This document shows positions 16,350-25,156 of a stretch of DNA of 64,000 nt, piece after piece. Source of the stretch: CALCNS01 sp964425745 (lineage in GTDB: Bacteria; Bacillota; JAAYKD01). The first letter of the stretch is position 1, and the number at the start of each line of letters is the position of its first letter. A program made the position numbers and the translations under genes. The stretch is from contig CAYRNW010000003.1 in assembly GCA_964425745.1 (NCBI GenBank), positions 1 to 64,000 on the forward strand, in the 5' to 3' direction. Below the pieces are notes generated by a model, which was given only the letters and a program-made list of their open reading frames with translations, ran no database searches and was not told the DNA's origin.

Positions 16350-17615
16350 TTGAGCAAGGAAATTATTGTGCCTTGGTTGATATTGATCGGCATTCTCCTT
16401 GTAGTCTTAAGTCAAAAGATTCGCTTTGAGGTGGCCGCCTTTTCTGGCTTGTTAATTTTAGGGTTGAGCGGTGTAGCAACTCCTGCTGATCTCTTTAGTG
16501 GCTTTGCTTCCCCGGCGATTTTTACAATTGCTGTAGTTTTGATTATGAGCAAAGGCATTACAGATTCAGGACTTTTCAATGGGTTCGGTGAGTGGATCCA
16601 ACGAAAAGTCAAAAATCCAAGAATGCAACTTTTGATGATTTTTTTGAACACAGCAATTTTGTCGGCCTTTATGAATAATGTAGGAGCTGCCGGTATCCTC
16701 ATACCGACCTCCAAGCGTATGGCAAAAAGAGTAAGTGCCAAAGAAAGTGATTTTGGCTTGGCCTTGGTATATGCAGCTCTTTTTGGGGGTTCGGCAACCC
16801 TAATCGGAACGGGCTCGAATTTAATTGTTTCAGCTTTTCGCGCAGAAGCCATGGGCGCTCCCTTCAAAATCTTTGATTTTTTGCCACATGGAGCAGCAAT
16901 CATAGCGGTCGGCATTGTCTTCTTGTTTGTATGTGAACAATGTGGATGGATTCTGCATGACCCGTTGGATCAGGCAGAAGGCGCGCCTGAGGAGATCGTG
17001 CTCCCTGATTTACCCCAAAGAAACACCAAAAAGATCGCAAGTGTGATCGTACCTTTATTGCCGGCAATTATTCTGGCAGCCACAGGCATCTTAGCACCCG
17101 TATTAGCTTTTGGTTTTGTCATTCTAATTTGGGGGATGTTTGGGATTTTGTCGGTGAAAGACGCCTTTGAAACCTTAAATCTTCCGGTCTTGATCATTGT
17201 CGGTAGTATGCTGAGCTTGTCAAAGGTAATGCAACAAAATAACGCTTTTGTGCCCTTGACTCAGTTGATTCTTCCTATTATGAAACACGTTCCCAGCTTT
17301 CTTTTCTTGCTTTTGTTGATATTCATGACGAGTATCTTAGCAAATTTCATGGATAATACGGTTGCGGCTGTCATTATGGCTCCCTTTGTTTTGCAATTGA
17401 GCACCAGTAATGCATTCGATATACCGTTAGATGCTTTGTTAATGGCCGTAGCAGCTGGTGCAAGCTTAAGTATCTTATTGCCGACGAACAAAGTGACTTT
17501 GGTTGTTCAAGCCGAAATGGGATTTACTTCGGAAGAATTCATCCACAAAGGAATTGCCATTGCAGGTTTTTCAGTGTTATTCGCCACAACGGTTTTGTGG
17601 CTTGTATGGTGTTAG
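16350..17615 (+). CDS. SLC13/CitT-ArsB-type anion permease
   Basis: A 421-residue membrane protein with 10-12 hydrophobic helices in two inverted halves. It has the paired family signatures: NNVGAAGILIPTSKRMA and GTGSNLIVSAF in the first half, and FMDNTVAAVIMAPFV and LLPTNKVTLVVQ in the second. Such permeases carry sulfate, dicarboxylates, arsenite or related anions. It starts with TTG at 16350, supported by AAGGAGGG at 16336-16343. The next gene begins 29 bases downstream and handles persulfide sulfur, which makes an oxidised or reduced sulfur anion a plausible but unproven substrate. Confidence 0.82.
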   Translation: MSKEIIVPWLILIGILLVVLSQKIRFEVAAFSGLLILGLSGVATPADLFSGFASPAIFTIAVVLIMSKGITDSGLFNGFGEWIQRKVKNPRMQLLMIFLNTAILSAFMNNVGAAGILIPTSKRMAKRVSAKESDFGLALVYAALFGGSATLIGTGSNLIVSAFRAEAMGAPFKIFDFLPHGAAIIAVGIVFLFVCEQCGWILHDPLDQAEGAPEEIVLPDLPQRNTKKIASVIVPLLPAIILAATGILAPVLAFGFVILIWGMFGILSVKDAFETLNLPVLIIVGSMLSLSKVMQQNNAFVPLTQLILPIMKHVPSFLFLLLLIFMTSILANFMDNTVAAVIMAPFVLQLSTSNAFDIPLDALLMAVAAGASLSILLPTNKVTLVVQAEMGFTSEEFIHKGIAIAGFSVLFATTVLWLVWC

Positions 17616-17644
17616 ATCAAATTTAAATAAACGGAGGAGATTTT

Positions 17645-19012
17645 ATGGATTTCAAACAAATTTATACCCCAGGCCTAGCTCATTGTTCTTACATTATTGG
17701 TGGCGAAAAAGAATGCATAGTAATTGACCCCGCACGCGATGTGGAGGTGTATCTTCAGGCAGCCGAAGGGTATAAGCTGCCAATTACGGCCATCATAGAG
17801 ACCCATTTGCATGCCGACTTTGTATCCGGTCATGTAGAACTGGCAGAACGTACCGGAGCAAAGATTTATGTTTCTAAGACCGCTAATGCTGAATATCCCC
17901 ATCAGGGATTAACCGATGGAGAAGTTTTTGAGATCGATACCTTCCGTTTGCAAATGTTTGACACGCCGGGGCACACACCGGAAGGCTCCATCTTTTTTGT
18001 GGCAGATACCACTCGAGGTCCGGAATATGTCTTAGCATTTACAGGGGACACACTCCTAATTGGTGATGCGGGTAGACCTGATTTATTCCCCGATATTAAG
18101 GATGAACTGGCGAAGAATCTTTATGATTCTCTCCGCAGAATTGAAAAAATGGGAGATTACATTGAAATTTATCCGGCTCACGGAGCGGGTTCGTTATGTG
18201 GGAAAGCGTTATCCTCGAAATTGTCATCGACCTTAGGAATTGAGCGCATGCATAATGATGCCTTGAAAATTCACCCCAAAGAGGAGTTTGTGAAAACCTT
18301 TTTAGCAGATATGCCGGAAGCGCCGGATCATTTTTCAAGATGTTCAGAGATCAATCGCTTAGGAGCGGTCAATACACAAATGTTATCTGAACCCAAAGGA
18401 TTCGAACCAAAAACATTCTTGGAAATGGCTCAACAAGGTGCAATCATCGTAGATACTCGAGATCAATTAGCCTTTGCATCAGCACACATCCCCGGTGCTT
18501 ATGGGTTGAGCTTAAAAGGAAATTTTGCAACGTTTGCCGGTTGGGTATTACCTCCTGAAAAGCCAATCTTGCTGGTGTTAGAATCAGAAAAAGATTTAAC
18601 GGCAGCATTAAAAGGGCTGTATAGTGTCGGATTAGATCAAGTGAGTGGATATTTGCTCGGTGGCATGTCTGCTTTTGCCATGAGTGGGTATCGCACTGCT
18701 GGTATGGAAAGCATTTCTGTGGAGGAATTAAAAGAGCGATTCGACCGGGGCGAAGTCACCTTGGTCGATACCCGTTTAAAAAGTGAATTCGATACCTTCC
18801 ATGTAGAGGGTTCTATTCACATGGCTGCTCCCGAGGTTCGCAAAAGAGGGATTGAGTTGATGGGTTATTCAACCCTTGCCTTTATTTGCAATAGTGGTAA
18901 TCGATCTCTGTTAGCAGCGAGTTTAATGATGCAGCAGAGCAAAGAGATCAAAATCATCAATGTTATTGGAGGAACGTCGGCGTGGTCCGATTTAGGATAT
19001 CCTATCGTTTAA
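17645..19012 (+). CDS. MBL-fold hydrolase with two rhodanese domains (persulfide dioxygenase-like)
   Basis: A 455-residue cytosolic protein. Residues 1-240 are a metallo-beta-lactamase fold with THLHADFVSGH (53-63), the arrangement of glyoxalase II and ETHE1-type persulfide dioxygenases, and FTGDTLLIGDAGRPDL. Two rhodanese modules follow. The first (about 265-345) has lost the active-site cysteine, while the second (about 365-455) keeps it in FICNSGNRS (C415). Proteins of this type oxidise or transfer persulfide sulfur. The ATG at 17645 has CGGAGG upstream. It sits between an anion permease and two YeeE/YedE half-transporters, supporting a sulfur uptake or detoxification operon. Confidence 0.88.
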   Translation: MDFKQIYTPGLAHCSYIIGGEKECIVIDPARDVEVYLQAAEGYKLPITAIIETHLHADFVSGHVELAERTGAKIYVSKTANAEYPHQGLTDGEVFEIDTFRLQMFDTPGHTPEGSIFFVADTTRGPEYVLAFTGDTLLIGDAGRPDLFPDIKDELAKNLYDSLRRIEKMGDYIEIYPAHGAGSLCGKALSSKLSSTLGIERMHNDALKIHPKEEFVKTFLADMPEAPDHFSRCSEINRLGAVNTQMLSEPKGFEPKTFLEMAQQGAIIVDTRDQLAFASAHIPGAYGLSLKGNFATFAGWVLPPEKPILLVLESEKDLTAALKGLYSVGLDQVSGYLLGGMSAFAMSGYRTAGMESISVEELKERFDRGEVTLVDTRLKSEFDTFHVEGSIHMAAPEVRKRGIELMGYSTLAFICNSGNRSLLAASLMMQQSKEIKIINVIGGTSAWSDLGYPIV

Positions 19013-19027
19013 AAGGAGAGTGGAAGC

Positions 19028-19543
19028 ATGATACAATTCTTATTCGTTGACCCTTGGCCGTGGTGGCTAGGCGGTTTGGTGATCGGTTCTTTGGTTCCTC
19101 TTCTATACTATTTTTTAAATACGCCCTTAGGTGTATCGACGGGGTTTGGAAACCTAGCAAAGGTGCTCTTCGGCAGTAGAAAATTGAAATGGTTACAGGG
19201 AAAGAGTTTTGATAACGTACTAAATCATCGGTTTTATATGATGCTGGGTATGTTGTTGGGGGCCTTTATTTCGGGTCGAACCATGGGTATACCGATTTCG
19301 ACCGAAATGGGGAAATTTACGCAAGTGTTGCAATGGCCGGCTTGGGCAAACATCCTTTGGTTTCTCATGGGAGGATTTTTATTAGCTCTGGGCGCTCGTA
19401 TCGCGGGTGGATGTACCTCGGGTCACAGTATTCACGGGCTCGCGAACTTCCATTTGTCCAGTTTAATCGCAACCATTTTCTTTCTTCTTTTTGGAGCAAT
19501 CACGGTTTTTGCAATCCGCATCTTTCTCATGGGAGGTGCTTAG
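19028..19543 (+). CDS. YeeE/YedE family sulfur transporter, first half
   Basis: A 171-residue membrane protein with four or five hydrophobic helices. The family signature GARIAGGCTSGHSIHG carries the conserved cysteine used for sulfur relay in YeeE/TsuA thiosulfate importers. It corresponds to one half of the full-length transporter, and the other half is the next gene. The ATG at 19028 follows AAGGAG, 15 bases after the MBL gene. Confidence 0.88.
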   Translation: MIQFLFVDPWPWWLGGLVIGSLVPLLYYFLNTPLGVSTGFGNLAKVLFGSRKLKWLQGKSFDNVLNHRFYMMLGMLLGAFISGRTMGIPISTEMGKFTQVLQWPAWANILWFLMGGFLLALGARIAGGCTSGHSIHGLANFHLSSLIATIFFLLFGAITVFAIRIFLMGGA

Positions 19544-19544
19544 A

Positions 19545-19961
19545 GTGAAAAAGAATTTATCATTTTTGGGGTTTGGAATGTTGTTTGGCTTTGCTTTAAG
19601 CCGCGTTCGGGCGTCAGACTACAACTATATCTATAACATGTTTACCGGTACGGATTTGACCCTAGCCTTAGTCATTGTTTCGGCGATTATTGTTGGTGCT
19701 GTTGGCATGCGATTATTGGCGATGAACCATTACCGTGGTTATCAGGGTCAACCCATTGAGGTTAACAAGAAAGAACTTACCAAATATACCGCTTTGGGCG
19801 GAACGATTTTTGGCATTGGCTGGGGCATGTCCGGTGCTTGCCCGGGAACCCTCATGGCGCAAATCGGAGAGGGTAGTCTCATGGGTCTTGTGACGCTTAC
19901 GGGTGCAATTTTAGGAACGTATGCCTATGCTATGCTGAAGGAAAAAGTCAAGGATTTATAA
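19545..19961 (+). CDS. YeeE/YedE family sulfur transporter, second half
   Basis: A 138-residue membrane protein with about four helices and the matching half-motif GWGMSGACPGTLMAQIGEG, again with the conserved cysteine. It begins at GTG 19545, with GGGAGGTGC just upstream and overlapping the end of the first half-gene; the ORF upstream of this codon has no ribosome site. The two halves are likely to assemble into one YeeE-like channel for thiosulfate or a related sulfur compound. Confidence 0.88.
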   Translation: MKKNLSFLGFGMLFGFALSRVRASDYNYIYNMFTGTDLTLALVIVSAIIVGAVGMRLLAMNHYRGYQGQPIEVNKKELTKYTALGGTIFGIGWGMSGACPGTLMAQIGEGSLMGLVTLTGAILGTYAYAMLKEKVKDL

Positions 19962-20038
19962 TATTTATGCACAAAACGTATAAATATTTAAAAGAATGCA
20001 AGAAAACCACCAAATATTAGCAATGGTTTATATTTAAT

Positions 20039-20131
20039 AATGAATGATTAATATTCATTCATAAAAGGATAAAAGGTTTTATGTGTCGAAATACTCCAAT
20101 ACTATGTCGAATAAGAACATACAGGTTCGAC
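20039..20131 (+). promoter_or_regulatory. Palindromic elements upstream of arcA
   Basis: Two dyads precede arcA. AATGAAT (20039-20045) and ATTCATT (20053-20059) are separated by seven bases and resemble, but with wrong spacing, an arginine-repressor half-site pair. GTCGAA (20106-20111) and TTCGAC (20126-20131) flank 14 bases just before the ribosome site. They could be operators; no protein is identified. Confidence 0.4.
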
Positions 20132-20150
20132 TTATGAAGGAGAATGGACC

Positions 20151-21371
20151 ATGAAACCTTTTGTTCAATTGAATTCCGAAATCGGCGTCCTGAATACGGT
20201 TGTGTTACATCGGCCCGGTTTAGAATTGGAGCATTTGATTCCGCCGTATTTAGAATATATGCTTTCAGAAGATACTCCGCATGTGGCGACTGCCGGAAAA
20301 GAACACGATGCTTTTGCCAATTTGCTAAGAGAGAACGGTACAGAAGTTTTGTATTTGGCAGATTTGTTCTTAGAAGTAATTCAAGAAGAATCGGTGCGCA
20401 ATGCTTTCATTGAGGAGTATTGCGAAAAGAGCCCTATATCATCGAAAGATTTGAAAAAGACGGTTCGTGAATACTTATTGAATTTATCTTCGGAGCAGTT
20501 ACGTGATGTTGTTCTAAGGGGTATCATGAAACGCGACCTAACCGGAAAAGCTGCTAAACTTTTACCCATGGCAATCGAAGAAGAATACCCTTTTATCACT
20601 GATCCCTTGTGTGGCATCTACTTTACTCGGGATATTGGTGTTTGTATTGGCCGCGGCATGTTGGTCAGTAGTATGAGTATGCCTTTTCGGCAACGAGAAA
20701 CTCTGCTAGTACATTATATTTGGCAATACCATCCGTCTTTTCGGGAAAGTCAAACTCCAAAATGGTATGATAATTCCTTGGGATACGGGATTGAGGGCGG
20801 GGACGTTTTGGTGTTATCCGACCGGGTCTTAGCCATTGGATACAGTGAGAGGACTTCATTAGGGGCAGTAGAAGCGTTAGCCCATACGTTATTCACACAA
20901 GGCTATGAGAAAATATTGTTGTTCCATTTGCCCAAAAATCGCCGGTTCATGCATTTAGATGTGTTGTTTACGATGGTAGATCGGAATAAGTTCCTCATTA
21001 CACCCGCTTTGGCCTCCGGTCAATTTGCAATCTATGAATTGAGTTTAGGACGTGAAGGTCAAATTCAAGCAAAACTTCAAAACCAACCGGTGAAGAAGGT
21101 TTTAGCCAAAGCCTTAGGTTTAGATGAAGTGATCTTTATCTCGGTAGGGGGTGGAGATGTCATCTACGCTCCCAGAGAGCATTGGAATATGGGGTCGAAT
21201 GTGTTAACGATTGCCCCAGGCAAAGTGGTGGCGTATGATCGCAATGATGTCACCAATGAACAATTACAACGAAACGGAGTTGAAGTTCTAACATTCTCAG
21301 GTTGTGAGCTCTCTCGAGGTCGCGGGGGCCCACGCTGTATGAGTATGCCAATTCACCGGGAGCACATATAA
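20151..21371 (+). CDS. arcA: Arginine deiminase
   Basis: A 406-residue guanidino-group hydrolase that converts arginine to citrulline and ammonia, the first step of the ADI pathway yielding ATP via carbamoyl phosphate. Family signatures are intact: LNTVVLHRPG at the N-terminus, FTRDIGV, EGGDVLVLSDRVLAIG, HLDVLFTMVD and the nucleophile in GPRCMSMP (C396). The ATG at 20151 follows AAGGAG. No arcB, arcC or arcD is adjacent; thrS follows from its own promoter. The gene is therefore an isolated member, and the rest of the pathway must be elsewhere if present. Confidence 0.96.
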   Translation: MKPFVQLNSEIGVLNTVVLHRPGLELEHLIPPYLEYMLSEDTPHVATAGKEHDAFANLLRENGTEVLYLADLFLEVIQEESVRNAFIEEYCEKSPISSKDLKKTVREYLLNLSSEQLRDVVLRGIMKRDLTGKAAKLLPMAIEEEYPFITDPLCGIYFTRDIGVCIGRGMLVSSMSMPFRQRETLLVHYIWQYHPSFRESQTPKWYDNSLGYGIEGGDVLVLSDRVLAIGYSERTSLGAVEALAHTLFTQGYEKILLFHLPKNRRFMHLDVLFTMVDRNKFLITPALASGQFAIYELSLGREGQIQAKLQNQPVKKVLAKALGLDEVIFISVGGGDVIYAPREHWNMGSNVLTIAPGKVVAYDRNDVTNEQLQRNGVEVLTFSGCELSRGRGGPRCMSMPIHREHI

Positions 21372-21379
21372 AAAATTGC

Positions 21380-21409
21380 TTGACATTAGAGAAGAGAACA
21401 TGATATATT
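21380..21409 (+). promoter_or_regulatory. Promoter of the thrS T-box transcript
   Basis: TTGACA (21380-21385), an 18-base spacer and TATATT (21404-21409), beginning just after the arcA stop. Confidence 0.8.
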
Positions 21410-21419
21410 TACTAAAAGC

Positions 21420-21660
21420 AATGCGGAAGAAATACCTTATTCGGCAGTGATCAGAGAGGGTTTGTCGTTGGCTGAAAGCAAACCTACATGCGCCTATAAG
21501 GGAAACCCCTTCCAAGCTGCCATTCGAAAGGGTTTCCTGAGTAGTTTCGGCCGTAAGTTCACGTTAAGAACATGGAGTGATGGCAAATTTGTCATAATTC
21601 AGGTGGAACCGTGCAAATTGCACCCTGATCAGAGGGATTTCTCTGATTAGGGTGTTTTTA
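21420..21660 (+). promoter_or_regulatory. T-box leader of thrS (specifier ACC)
   Basis: The T-box TTCAGGTGGAACCGTGC is at 21598-21614. In Stem I, GGAAG (21426-21430) pairs with CTTCC near 21509-21513, and GAAACC places the specifier ACC, a threonine codon, at 21505-21507. The terminator stem is CACCCTGATCAGAG (21621-21634) with CTCTGATTAGGGTG (21641-21654) followed by five T. Uncharged tRNA-Thr(GGT), encoded twice at 13672 and 13835, should switch transcription on. Confidence 0.94.
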
Positions 21661-21690
21661 TTTTTGAATCAAAAGAAAGAGGTGTTTTAT

Positions 21691-23601
21691 ATGATTCATG
21701 TCTATTTGAAAAATGGAAATGTATTAGAATTACCGGAAAACAGTACTAGTTATGATGCTGCTAAAAAAATCAGCAATAGTTTAGCCAAAGAGGTCTTAGC
21801 AGCTCAAGTCAACGGAAAGAATGTGGATCTGAAACTCGAACTCAAAGAAGGAGATCATCTTCATCTAATTACGTTTGCAGACGATGAAGGCAAAATGGTG
21901 ATGCGTCACAGTGGATCCCATCTCATGGCACAAGCCGTAAAGAGATTGTACCCCGACGCACAGCTAACCATTGGACCTGCTGTCGAAAACGGGTTTTACT
22001 ATGACTTTGACATGGAAGGCACGATTTCTGCCAATGAAATCGATGCAATTGAGCATGAAATGGCAAAGATTGTCAAAGAGAACCTACCTATCGAGCGTTT
22101 TACGCTTTCTCGGGAAGAGGCCCTTGCTTTTGTCAAAGAAAAGAACGAGCCATACAAAATTGAACTTATTGAGAACCTACCTGTTGATGCGGAGATTTCC
22201 TTTTATAAGCAAGGTGAGTTTGTCGATCTGTGCGCCGGTCCTCATGTGAGTAGCACCGGAATGCTAAAAGCTTTTAAATTGACGGCTGTAACTGGGGCTT
22301 ATTGGCATGGAGATGCCAAGAATAAAATGCTGCAACGAGTCTATGGTATCGTCTTCCCGAAAAAGGCAGACTTAGATGCATACTTAACAATGCTGGAAGA
22401 GGCGAAGAAGCGCGATCATCGTAAATTGGGCCGCGAGCTGGATCTTTTTATGATGGCTGATGAAGGCCCGGGCTTCCCGTTTTTCCTACCCAAAGGCATG
22501 GTGTTACGCAACACCTTGCTCGACTTTTGGCGTAAAAAACATCACGAGGCAGGATATCAGGAAATCAGTACGCCGATCATCCTCAATGAAAGCCTTTGGC
22601 ATCAATCAGGTCATTGGGATCATTACAAAGATAACATGTATTTTACCAGCATTGACGAGCAAACCTATGTCGTCAAACCGATGAATTGTCCAGGTGGAAT
22701 CTTGGCGTTCCAACGCAGGATGTATTCTTATCGCGACTTGCCACAACGTTTGGCAGAGCTGGGATTAGTACATCGTCACGAACTTTCCGGAGCATTGCAT
22801 GGGCTGATGCGGGTTCGAAATTTTACCCAAGATGATGCACATCTCTATATCACTCCGGAACAAATTCAAGATGAAGTTGTCAAAACGATTCAGCTAATCG
22901 ATTCCATTTATAAGGTTTTTGGTTTTGAATATCATATGGAGCTTTCAACTCGTCCCGAAAACTCCATGGGAACCGATGAACAGTGGGAGCTCGCCACCAA
23001 TGGCTTGCGGAGCGCACTGGAAGCTATGGAAGCCCCCTACAAACTCAATGAGGGTGATGGAGCATTCTATGGGCCGAAGATCGATTTTCATTTGAAGGAT
23101 TGTTTGGGGCGTACCTGGCAATGTGGCACCATCCAATTAGATTTGCAAATGCCAGAGCGTTTTGACCTTACCTATATTGGACCCGATGGAGAAAAGCATC
23201 GCCCGGTCATGTTACACCGCACCGCATTGGGCAGTGTAGAGCGATTTATGGGAATCCTAATCGAACATTATGCCGGGGCATTTCCAACCTGGTTAGCACC
23301 GGTTCAAGCGCGAATCTTATCGATTACCGACAATCATATTCCTTATGCAAAGACAATTTATGAGAAGCTGGATGCAGTTGGCATCCGAGTCGAGTTAGAC
23401 GATCGCAATGAGAAAATCGGATTCAAGATTCGCGAAGCCCAGCTGCAGAAGATTCCATATATGCTCGTCTTGGGGGATCAAGAGAAGGAACAAGGTGTGA
23501 TTGCCGTTCGGGATCGTAGTACTGGTAAAACGCAGGTTATGACCCTGGATGAATTTATTGCTAAAGTTCAAGGTGAGGTCAAGAGTATGCAAAACAGCTA
23601 A
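21691..23601 (+). CDS. thrS: Threonyl-tRNA synthetase
   Basis: A 636-residue class II synthetase that charges tRNA-Thr. It has the N-terminal TGS domain, the editing (second additional) domain with the HSGSHL and CAGPH zinc-site segments, and the catalytic core with KPMNCPGG, the RVRNFTQDDAH motif and motif 3 (MLHRTALGSVERFMGILIEH). The C-terminal anticodon-binding domain follows. The start at 21691 has AAAGAGGTG upstream; the longer reading frame would begin inside the terminator of the T-box. Confidence 0.97.
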   Translation: MIHVYLKNGNVLELPENSTSYDAAKKISNSLAKEVLAAQVNGKNVDLKLELKEGDHLHLITFADDEGKMVMRHSGSHLMAQAVKRLYPDAQLTIGPAVENGFYYDFDMEGTISANEIDAIEHEMAKIVKENLPIERFTLSREEALAFVKEKNEPYKIELIENLPVDAEISFYKQGEFVDLCAGPHVSSTGMLKAFKLTAVTGAYWHGDAKNKMLQRVYGIVFPKKADLDAYLTMLEEAKKRDHRKLGRELDLFMMADEGPGFPFFLPKGMVLRNTLLDFWRKKHHEAGYQEISTPIILNESLWHQSGHWDHYKDNMYFTSIDEQTYVVKPMNCPGGILAFQRRMYSYRDLPQRLAELGLVHRHELSGALHGLMRVRNFTQDDAHLYITPEQIQDEVVKTIQLIDSIYKVFGFEYHMELSTRPENSMGTDEQWELATNGLRSALEAMEAPYKLNEGDGAFYGPKIDFHLKDCLGRTWQCGTIQLDLQMPERFDLTYIGPDGEKHRPVMLHRTALGSVERFMGILIEHYAGAFPTWLAPVQARILSITDNHIPYAKTIYEKLDAVGIRVELDDRNEKIGFKIREAQLQKIPYMLVLGDQEKEQGVIAVRDRSTGKTQVMTLDEFIAKVQGEVKSMQNS

Positions 23602-23619
23602 GATTCAAGTGAAAACCCA

Positions 23620-23648
23620 TTGCAAACACAAAAGAAATGATGTAGAAT
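23620..23648 (+). promoter_or_regulatory. Promoter of tuf copy 1
   Basis: TTGCAA (23620-23625), a 17-base spacer and TAGAAT (23643-23648). It lies 70 bases before the tuf start codon. Confidence 0.75.
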
Positions 23649-23718
23649 AACCATAGTGTTTCTTAGGTTGATAGGACTTCAACTCGAGAACACAACTATC
23701 AATCGGGAGGCGATTTCA

Positions 23719-24924
23719 TTGGCCAAAAAGAAATACGAACGCAACAAACCCCACGTAAATATCGGAACCATCGGTCATATCGATCATGGCAAAACCACAT
23801 TAACAGCAGCATTAACCATCGTGTTATCAACCGTAGGCGGAGCCGATGTCATGAAATATGAAGACATTGACAAAGCACCGGAAGAAAAAGCACGTGGAAT
23901 TACCATCAACACCGCTCACGTTGAGTATCAAACCGAAACACGCCATTACGCCCACGTAGACTGCCCGGGACATGCGGACTATGTTAAGAACATGATCACC
24001 GGAGCTGCACAAATGGACGGAGCAATCTTGGTTGTTTCAGCAGCAGACGGCCCGATGCCGCAAACACGGGAGCACATTTTGCTAGCATACCAAGTCGGCG
24101 TACCGCACATGGTCGTCTTCTTGAACAAATCAGACATGGTTGATGATCCTGAACTAATCGAACTCGTTGAAATGGAAGTTCGTGAGCTGTTAACCAGCTA
24201 CAAATTCCCGGGCGACGACGTACCGTTCGTGGTAGGATCTGCATTGAAAGCCGTTGAATGTGGCTGTGGCAAACGCGACTGTGAATGGTGCGGCAAGATC
24301 TGGAACCTCATGGACGCCGTCGATTCCTACATTCCGACTCCGGAACGTGCAACCGACAAACCATTCTTGATGCCTGTAGAAGACGTCTTCACGATTACCG
24401 GACGTGGAACCGTAGCGACCGGAAGAGTCGAACGTGGTATGGTCAAAGTAGCAGACGAAGTCGAAATCGTAGGCTTAATGGAAAAACCGCGTAAAGTCGT
24501 TGTAACAGGCGTAGAAATGTTCCGCAAATTGCTGGATTCCGCCATGGCCGGCGACAACGTAGGTGTGTTGCTTCGTGGTGTAGACCGCAAAGACATCGAA
24601 CGCGGACAAGTCTTAGCGAAACCGGGTTCCATCAAACCCCATACCAAATTCAAAGCTCAAGTCTATGTATTGAGCAAAGAAGAAGGCGGACGCCATACCC
24701 CGTTCTTTAACGGATATCGTCCCCAATTCTATTTCCGAACCACCGATGTAACCGGGAACATTGAGTTACCGGAAGGCGTAGAGATGGTCATGCCTGGCGA
24801 CAACATTGTCATGGGCGTAGAACTGATCACTCCGATCGCAATCGAAAAAGAATTGCGTTTTGCAATTCGCGAAGGCGGACGTACCGTCGGCGCCGGTGTT
24901 GTTACTGAAGTAGAAGAAAAATAA
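23719..24924 (+). CDS. tuf: Elongation factor Tu, copy 1
   Basis: A 401-residue GTPase that delivers aminoacyl-tRNA to the ribosome. Motifs: P-loop GHIDHGKT (19-26), switch I RGITI, DCPGH (81-85), NKSD (137-140) and GSAL (173-176), then domains 2 and 3. Residues 181-191 form a four-cysteine insertion (C181, C183, C188, C191) not found in the E. coli protein. The TTG at 23719 is the start: the same TTG opens copy 2, and GGGAGG precedes it. The longer ATG frame from 23656 would add an unrelated 21-residue tail. It looks identical to copy 2 over its full length. Confidence 0.96.
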   Translation: MAKKKYERNKPHVNIGTIGHIDHGKTTLTAALTIVLSTVGGADVMKYEDIDKAPEEKARGITINTAHVEYQTETRHYAHVDCPGHADYVKNMITGAAQMDGAILVVSAADGPMPQTREHILLAYQVGVPHMVVFLNKSDMVDDPELIELVEMEVRELLTSYKFPGDDVPFVVGSALKAVECGCGKRDCEWCGKIWNLMDAVDSYIPTPERATDKPFLMPVEDVFTITGRGTVATGRVERGMVKVADEVEIVGLMEKPRKVVVTGVEMFRKLLDSAMAGDNVGVLLRGVDRKDIERGQVLAKPGSIKPHTKFKAQVYVLSKEEGGRHTPFFNGYRPQFYFRTTDVTGNIELPEGVEMVMPGDNIVMGVELITPIAIEKELRFAIREGGRTVGAGVVTEVEEK

Positions 24925-24938
24925 GCAGATTACCGTAT

Positions 24939-24968
24939 TGGGGCTTGCCAAAAACGAGCCCCATTTTT
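24939..24968 (+). terminator. Terminator of tuf copy 1
   Basis: TGGGGCT (24939-24945) pairs with AGCCCCA (24957-24963), followed by five T. It starts three bases after the end of the sequence shared by the two tuf copies. Confidence 0.88.
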
Positions 24969-25064
24969 ATTTGTACCGAGGGTTTGTCCTGAAACGGTGT
25001 CAAAATGGCCTAAGCTATTTTTCATTTAACACAAAAAAAAGGATGCTTGATTTCAAAATAAGCA

Positions 25065-25093
25065 TTGACACAGAAGCTGCTCTATGATATTCT
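25065..25093 (+). promoter_or_regulatory. Promoter of the rpmG-secE-nusG operon
   Basis: TTGACA (25065-25070) with TATTCT (25088-25093) at a 17-base spacer. A hairpin TATGCCC (25108-25114)/GGGCATA (25124-25130) follows in the leader. Confidence 0.65.
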
Positions 25094-25156
25094 TACAAAG
25101 TCACATTATGCCCCATTTGTTGAGGGCATAGATTGTATATGGGAGGTGCTTGAAGA

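Noticed and set aside
19540..19547. YeeE/YedE frameshift
   Set aside because: The second half starts at GTG with a GGGAGGTG site placed for it, and both halves keep their motifs; two genuine half-genes are more likely.
20039..20059. Definite ArgR box upstream of arcA
   Set aside because: The half-sites match in part but are seven bases apart rather than the usual four, so only a generic dyad is reported.
24327..24653. Minus-strand ORF inside tuf, repeated at 40762-41088
   Set aside because: Present twice only because tuf is duplicated; it is antisense to conserved EF-Tu codons.
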